A stretch of 8,607 bases of DNA from Alphaproteobacteria bacterium. Lineage in GTDB: Bacteria; Pseudomonadota; Alphaproteobacteria; Puniceispirillales; Puniceispirillaceae. The translations under genes and the position numbers were made by a program. The stretch lies in the NCBI GenBank assembly GCA_022425565.1, contig JAKMFG010000124.1:1-8607 (forward strand), given 5' to 3'. Positions within the stretch are counted from its first letter, which is position 1. Each line of letters opens with the position of its first letter. Below, one piece after another: positions 4,719-8,607 of the stretch. The notes under the pieces were generated by a model that was not told where the DNA came from, did no database searches, and saw only the letters and a program-made list of their open reading frames with translations.

Positions 4719-7049
4719 ATGTCTACAGACGGATTCAGCAAGATTGCCGTGATCGGCGCCGGCACAATGGGAAGCGGCATCGCCGCACAGATCGCCAATG
4801 CCGGACATGAAGTGATGCTTCTCGACCTGTCGGCGCGCGAGGGTGCTGACAAATCGCCAGCCGAAATGGCGATCGACCGGCTGATGGCCTCGGACCCGCC
4901 GCAGCTGATGCACAAGCGCAATGCAAGCCGCATTGTCACCGGCACGATCAATGATGATTTTGGCAAGCTTGCCGATTGCGACTGGATCATCGAGGCGGTT
5001 GTCGAGAGGCTCGACATCAAGAAGGACCTCTATGCGCGGCTTGACGCCACCATCGGGCCGGACTGCATCGTCAGCTCCAACACCTCTACCATTCCGATCA
5101 GCCTTCTGGTCGAGGATATGCCGACCGCTTTCCGCAAGCGGTTCGCCATCACCCATTATTTCAATCCGGTACGCTATATGCGCCTGCTGGAGCTTGTCCG
5201 CGGCACCGATACCGACCAGGCGGTGATTGACAGGCTGGCCGATTTCAACGACCGCATCCTTGGCAAAGGCGTGGTGCGCTGCGCCGATACGCCTGGCTTC
5301 CTTGGCAACCGGGTCGGCGTGTTCGCGCTGCAGGCTGGAATCGACGAAGCCATGCGCAACAACCTGACCGTCGAGCAGGCCGATGCGCTGATGGGCCGCC
5401 CCATGGGCATTCCGAAGACTGGCGTTTTCGGCCTCTATGACCTGATCGGGATCGATCTGATGGTCGATGTCGTCGCTTCGCTTCGCAGCATCCTTCCCGA
5501 AGGTGACGCCTTCCACGCCATCGGCGGCGAGAACGAGATGATCAGCGCCATGATTGCCGACGGCTATACCGGCGACAAAGGCCTTGGCGGCTTCTACATG
5601 ACTGGCGATAACGGGTCCGAACTGGCACGTCCGCTGAGCGGCGCCGGCGAAGCGTTGAAAACGCCGCGTGCCCGTGACAAGGCGCTTCCCGATGCCGCCG
5701 TCCGCGCCGCCGAGGCAGCTGCCACACGGGGCGAACCACTTCTTGAAATCATCGCCGGCAATGATGACTGCGCAGGTTTCTGCCGCCGTGTGCTGGCGCG
5801 CGTTCTGGCCTATGCCGCCAGCCTGGTACCAGAAGTCACATCCTCGCCGCAGGATATCGACGACGCCATGAAGCTGGGCTTCAACTGGCAACGCGGCCCG
5901 TTCGAGATGATCGATGCCATCGGCCACGACCGCATGGTGGAACTTTTCGCCGAAGCCGGTGTCGAGACGCCGGCCGTGCTGGCCGAGGGTGGTGCCTTCT
6001 ACCGCGCCGAAGGCAGCACGCTCGAGGTGCGGCATGCCGGCGGCGGCTATCATCCGGTCAGCCTTCCCGAAGGTGTCATGCGGTTCCACATGACCCGCCG
6101 CACCCTGACCCCGATCACCGCCAATAATTCGGCCAGCCTGTTCGCACTGGAAGGTGACCTGCGGCTTGTCGAATTCCATTCCAAGGCGAATGCACTAACC
6201 GATGAATCGATGGAGATTGTTGCCGCCGCCGCAGCCGACCACGGCAAGGGCATCATCATCCATAATGACGCGCAGCATTTCTCGGCAGGCGTCGACCTGA
6301 ACGCCTTCCGCGCCTATATCGAGGCTGGTGACTGGGATGGAATCGACGGATTTCTGGATCGCTTCCAGAAGGCTGTCTGCGCGCTGAAATACACACCGGT
6401 GCCAGTTGTCGGGGCGCCTTCCGGCCTTGCCGCAGGTGGCGGCTACGAGGTTCTGGCCCATTGCGACAGGCTGGTCGTTCACACCAATTCGGTGATGGGG
6501 CTGGTGGAAGCCGGCGTCGGCGTCGTGCCTGGCGGCGGCGGCATCAAGGACACCTTCTTCCGCTGGCACGCCGCCAGGGACAGCTGGGACGAAGCCGCCT
6601 GGCAGACCTGGATGAATATCGGCTATGGCGCCACCGGATCATCGCCGCAGCTGTCGGCGCGGATGATGTATTTCCGTGACGGCCATGACGAGACCGTGAT
6701 GAACCGGGACAGGCTGCTGCCGCGCGCCATCGAGATGATCGGCGAGATGCAGGAGGGCTATCGTCCGCCAGAGGTTCCAGTGGCACAGCTTGCCGATGGC
6801 GCGCTGGCCGACAAGATGGAAGAGTTCATGCAGCAGGGGATCGACCGCGGCGATTTCTTCCCGCACGACAAGACCGTCGCCATGGCGATCGCCGGCGTGA
6901 TGCTGCGCGCAGACAGCGATGGCGGGAGCGCCGACGAGAGCGAGCTTTATGCCCGAGAGCGCGCCGCCTTCATCACACTGTCAAAGACACCGGAGACGCT
7001 GGCGCGGATTCGCACCATGCTGGATGACGGGGCTTCCGTCAGGAACTGA
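4719..7049 (+). CDS. fadN: 3-hydroxyacyl-CoA dehydrogenase/enoyl-CoA hydratase fusion (FadN-type)
   Basis: A 776-residue bifunctional beta-oxidation enzyme that hydrates 2-enoyl-CoA and oxidises the 3-hydroxyacyl-CoA with NAD+. The dehydrogenase is N-terminal and the crotonase domain C-terminal, the reverse of FadB/FadJ and the same as Bacillus FadN (about 790 residues). Seen: the NAD-binding GAGTMGSG (13-20); WIIEAVVERLDIKK (89-102); SSNTS with Asn121; the catalytic His146 (THYFNP) with Glu158 (LLELV); and GFLGNR (193-198). A second dehydrogenase helical unit spans roughly 340-410 (LGFNWQRGPFEM at 386-397). In the crotonase part, HFSAGVDL (520-527) gives the oxyanion hole, and Glu577 (GGGYEV) and Glu597 (GLVEAGVG) occupy the positions of the two catalytic glutamates of enoyl-CoA hydratase. 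Both activities therefore look intact. The ATG is preceded by AGAGG at 4708-4712, 32 bases after the hydrolase stop. FadN relatives usually sit beside a thiolase and a long acyl-CoA dehydrogenase; here the dehydrogenase is convergent and no thiolase is visible. Confidence 0.93.
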   Translation: MSTDGFSKIAVIGAGTMGSGIAAQIANAGHEVMLLDLSAREGADKSPAEMAIDRLMASDPPQLMHKRNASRIVTGTINDDFGKLADCDWIIEAVVERLDIKKDLYARLDATIGPDCIVSSNTSTIPISLLVEDMPTAFRKRFAITHYFNPVRYMRLLELVRGTDTDQAVIDRLADFNDRILGKGVVRCADTPGFLGNRVGVFALQAGIDEAMRNNLTVEQADALMGRPMGIPKTGVFGLYDLIGIDLMVDVVASLRSILPEGDAFHAIGGENEMISAMIADGYTGDKGLGGFYMTGDNGSELARPLSGAGEALKTPRARDKALPDAAVRAAEAAATRGEPLLEIIAGNDDCAGFCRRVLARVLAYAASLVPEVTSSPQDIDDAMKLGFNWQRGPFEMIDAIGHDRMVELFAEAGVETPAVLAEGGAFYRAEGSTLEVRHAGGGYHPVSLPEGVMRFHMTRRTLTPITANNSASLFALEGDLRLVEFHSKANALTDESMEIVAAAAADHGKGIIIHNDAQHFSAGVDLNAFRAYIEAGDWDGIDGFLDRFQKAVCALKYTPVPVVGAPSGLAAGGGYEVLAHCDRLVVHTNSVMGLVEAGVGVVPGGGGIKDTFFRWHAARDSWDEAAWQTWMNIGYGATGSSPQLSARMMYFRDGHDETVMNRDRLLPRAIEMIGEMQEGYRPPEVPVAQLADGALADKMEEFMQQGIDRGDFFPHDKTVAMAIAGVMLRADSDGGSADESELYARERAAFITLSKTPETLARIRTMLDDGASVRN

Positions 7050-7053
7050 CGCT

Positions 7054-7068
7054 GTTTCCGCCGGAAAC
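7054..7068. terminator. Hairpin between convergent genes, possible bidirectional stop signal
   Basis: GTTTCC (7054-7059) and GGAAAC (7063-7068) form a perfect six-base stem with a three-base loop, centred in the 26-base gap between the convergent fadN-type and acyl-CoA dehydrogenase genes. Neither strand has a T-run after it, so it is not a classical intrinsic terminator. It could protect 3' ends or act with Rho. Confidence 0.4.
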
Positions 7069-7075
7069 CGGCCGT

Positions 7076-8607
7076 CTAGAGCCAGTCGGGGTTCATCGCC
7101 GACAGCGCGTCCGGTCCGCCCGAAATCTTGGCTGCCATTTTCGATACTTCAGGCAGGCTGTGCGCCATATAGGCGCTGGCTGTAGCCTGTTTCGCCGCCA
7201 TGAATTCCGGATCACCCTCGCCGGAGGCTGCCGAATGGGCTGCTGCTGCTGCACCACGCGCCAGCTGCCAGCCGCCTGACAGATATCCAAGCATCATCAG
7301 GAAATCGGCACCCGATGCCGCGGCGTCACGCGGTGAATTCGCTCGTGCCAGCAGCATGTCGAGCGCACCCTCTGCCGTGTCACAGGCAGCGCGCATGGCC
7401 GAGGCCGTCGCGCCGATGCCGTTGCCACCGGATGCGATTTCGTCCATGTCGGTGCGAATCTCGGCAATCAGGCAGCGCACCGCAGCACCGCCATCACGAA
7501 GCGTCTTGCGGAAGACCAGGTCGTTGGCCTGAATCGCCGTTGTACCCTCATAGATGGGAAGGATGCGGGCATCGCGGTAATGCTGCGCCGCACCGGTCTC
7601 TTCGATGAACCCCATGCCGCCATGCACCTGCAGCGCGTCCGAGGTCAGCTGCAGCGATCTTTCGGTCAGCCAGCCCTTGATCACCGGGATCAGCAGATTG
7701 GCACGCGCCTCCCAGAATGCGTCGTCAGCACCGGCTTCCTCATGCGCCTTGTCGAGACTGAAGCCGCCGACCAGAAGCAGCGCGCGCATTGCCTCGATCT
7801 CACCGCGCATTGCCGTCAGCAGCCGCAGCACATCCGGATGATGTATGATGGCATCGCCCTTCTCGCGCTCCAGCGGCGTGCCCTGCACCCGGTCACGGGC
7901 ATAGGCGACCGCCTGCTGATAGGCGCGGTCCGACATGGAAAGCCCCTGCAGGCCAACATCAAAACGTGCCGAATTCATCATCAGGAACATGCAGTCGAGG
8001 CCACGGTTCTCTTCGCCCAGCAGGTAGCCGATGGCGCCCTTGTCCTGACCATATTGCAGCACCGCCGTCGGCGAGGCCTTGATCCCCATCTTCTTCTCGA
8101 TCGACAGGCAATGCACCTCGTTCCGCTCACCGACGCTGCCATCCTCGTTGACGAGGAATTTCGGAACGACGAACAGCGATATGCCCTTCACGCCCGGCGG
8201 CGCATCGGGAAGGCGGGCCAGCACCAGATGAACGATATTCTCGCTCATATCGTGCTCGCCATAGGTGATGTAGATTTTCTGGCCACGGATGCGGTAGTGG
8301 TCACCTTCCGGAGTCGCCGTGGTGCGGAGCGCGGCAAGGTCGGTGCCGGCCTGCGGTTCTGTCAGGTTCATCGTGCCGGTCCATTCGCCGGCATTCAGCT
8401 TCGGCAGATATGTCGCTTTCTGTTCCTCGCTACCGACCACCTCGAGCGCATGGATCGCCCCCTGGGTCAGAAGCTGACAGAGTGCGAAACTCATATTCGC
8501 GCTGTTCCACATTTCATTGACGGCGGCACTGACACATTGCGGCAGTCCCTGTCCGCCATATTCAGGATCGGCATTGAGCCCAACCCAGCCACCTTCCGAC
8601 ATCGCCT
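7076..8607 (-). CDS. Acyl-CoA dehydrogenase, long (~600-residue) family, 5' partial
   Basis: An FAD enzyme that introduces the alpha-beta double bond into an acyl-CoA, the first step of beta-oxidation. About 510 residues are visible. Numbered from the Met at 8602: an N-terminal-domain remnant (GGWVGL, DPEYGGQGLP); the FAD/substrate segment TMNLTEPQAGTDL (77-89); KIYITYGEHD (109-118); EKKMGIKASP (169-178); the C-terminal helical domain with LQVHGGMGFIEE (324-335); the catalytic base Glu352 in IYEGTTAIQANDL; and the extra C-terminal helical extension of this family (about 375-508). The Met at 8602 is probably internal. The frame stays open to the window edge, and family members have roughly 90 more residues before this point. 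The family includes DmdC (methylmercaptopropionyl-CoA dehydrogenase) and FadE-type enzymes; the substrate cannot be told here. It is convergent with the FadN-type gene, which probably supplies the next two steps. Confidence 0.92.
   Translation of the reverse strand, partial: AMSEGGWVGLNADPEYGGQGLPQCVSAAVNEMWNSANMSFALCQLLTQGAIHALEVVGSEEQKATYLPKLNAGEWTGTMNLTEPQAGTDLAALRTTATPEGDHYRIRGQKIYITYGEHDMSENIVHLVLARLPDAPPGVKGISLFVVPKFLVNEDGSVGERNEVHCLSIEKKMGIKASPTAVLQYGQDKGAIGYLLGEENRGLDCMFLMMNSARFDVGLQGLSMSDRAYQQAVAYARDRVQGTPLEREKGDAIIHHPDVLRLLTAMRGEIEAMRALLLVGGFSLDKAHEEAGADDAFWEARANLLIPVIKGWLTERSLQLTSDALQVHGGMGFIEETGAAQHYRDARILPIYEGTTAIQANDLVFRKTLRDGGAAVRCLIAEIRTDMDEIASGGNGIGATASAMRAACDTAEGALDMLLARANSPRDAAASGADFLMMLGYLSGGWQLARGAAAAAHSAASGEGDPEFMAAKQATASAYMAHSLPEVSKMAAKISGGPDALSAMNPDWL

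Noticed and set aside
4683..6179. 498-codon open frame on the - strand opposite the FadN-type gene
   Set aside because: It lies wholly inside a well-supported gene with intact catalytic motifs. Its translation has no recognisable domain, and long antisense frames are common in GC-rich coding DNA.
2566..8607. DMSP demethylation or methanethiol assimilation cluster (MetY plus DmdC-like dehydrogenase plus crotonase)
   Set aside because: The acyl-CoA dehydrogenase family also contains ordinary FadE-type enzymes, the crotonase is part of a FadN-type fusion rather than DmdD, and no DmdA or DmdB is visible. General beta-oxidation explains the genes better.

Overview
The window is GC-rich, densely coded bacterial chromosome. 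The gene families and the good GGAGG-type ribosome binding sites fit a Proteobacterium, most likely an alphaproteobacterium (possibly a marine lineage such as SAR116). The lineage is inferred from protein style only. I see no RNA genes, CRISPR array, insertion sequence or phage gene.

Layout: five full or near-full genes and one small gene sit head-to-tail on the + strand (1-7049), with gaps of 11, 29, 95, 18 and 32 bases, so they probably form one or two operons. In order they are a class A flavoprotein aromatic hydroxylase cut by the left window edge (1-1590), a 66-residue DUF2783 protein (1602-1802), a zeta-class glutathione transferase of the maleylacetoacetate isomerase type (1832-2470), a PLP enzyme of the Cys/Met-metabolism family resembling MetY (2566-3873), an alpha/beta hydrolase (3892-4686), and a 3-hydroxyacyl-CoA dehydrogenase/enoyl-CoA hydratase fusion with FadN-type domain order (4719-7049). 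A convergent acyl-CoA dehydrogenase of the ~600-residue family lies on the - strand (7076-8607), with its N-terminus beyond the right edge. Only 26 bases separate the two convergent genes, and they contain a small perfect hairpin.

How the genes may work together: the first three make a coherent aromatic-degradation module. A two-component hydroxylase (flavoprotein plus small partner, as described for 3-hydroxyphenylacetate 6-hydroxylase MhaAB of Pseudomonas putida U) would produce homogentisate or a related para-diol. After ring cleavage by a dioxygenase not in this window, the glutathione-dependent isomerase would convert the cis product to the trans product. The last three genes form a CoA-thioester or beta-oxidation module (dehydrogenation, hydration, second oxidation, possibly thioester hydrolysis). 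The thiolase that normally completes it is not visible. The PLP enzyme between the two modules has no obvious role in either, and its motifs differ from ordinary MetY. Together with the DUF2783 partner, it is the part most worth following up.
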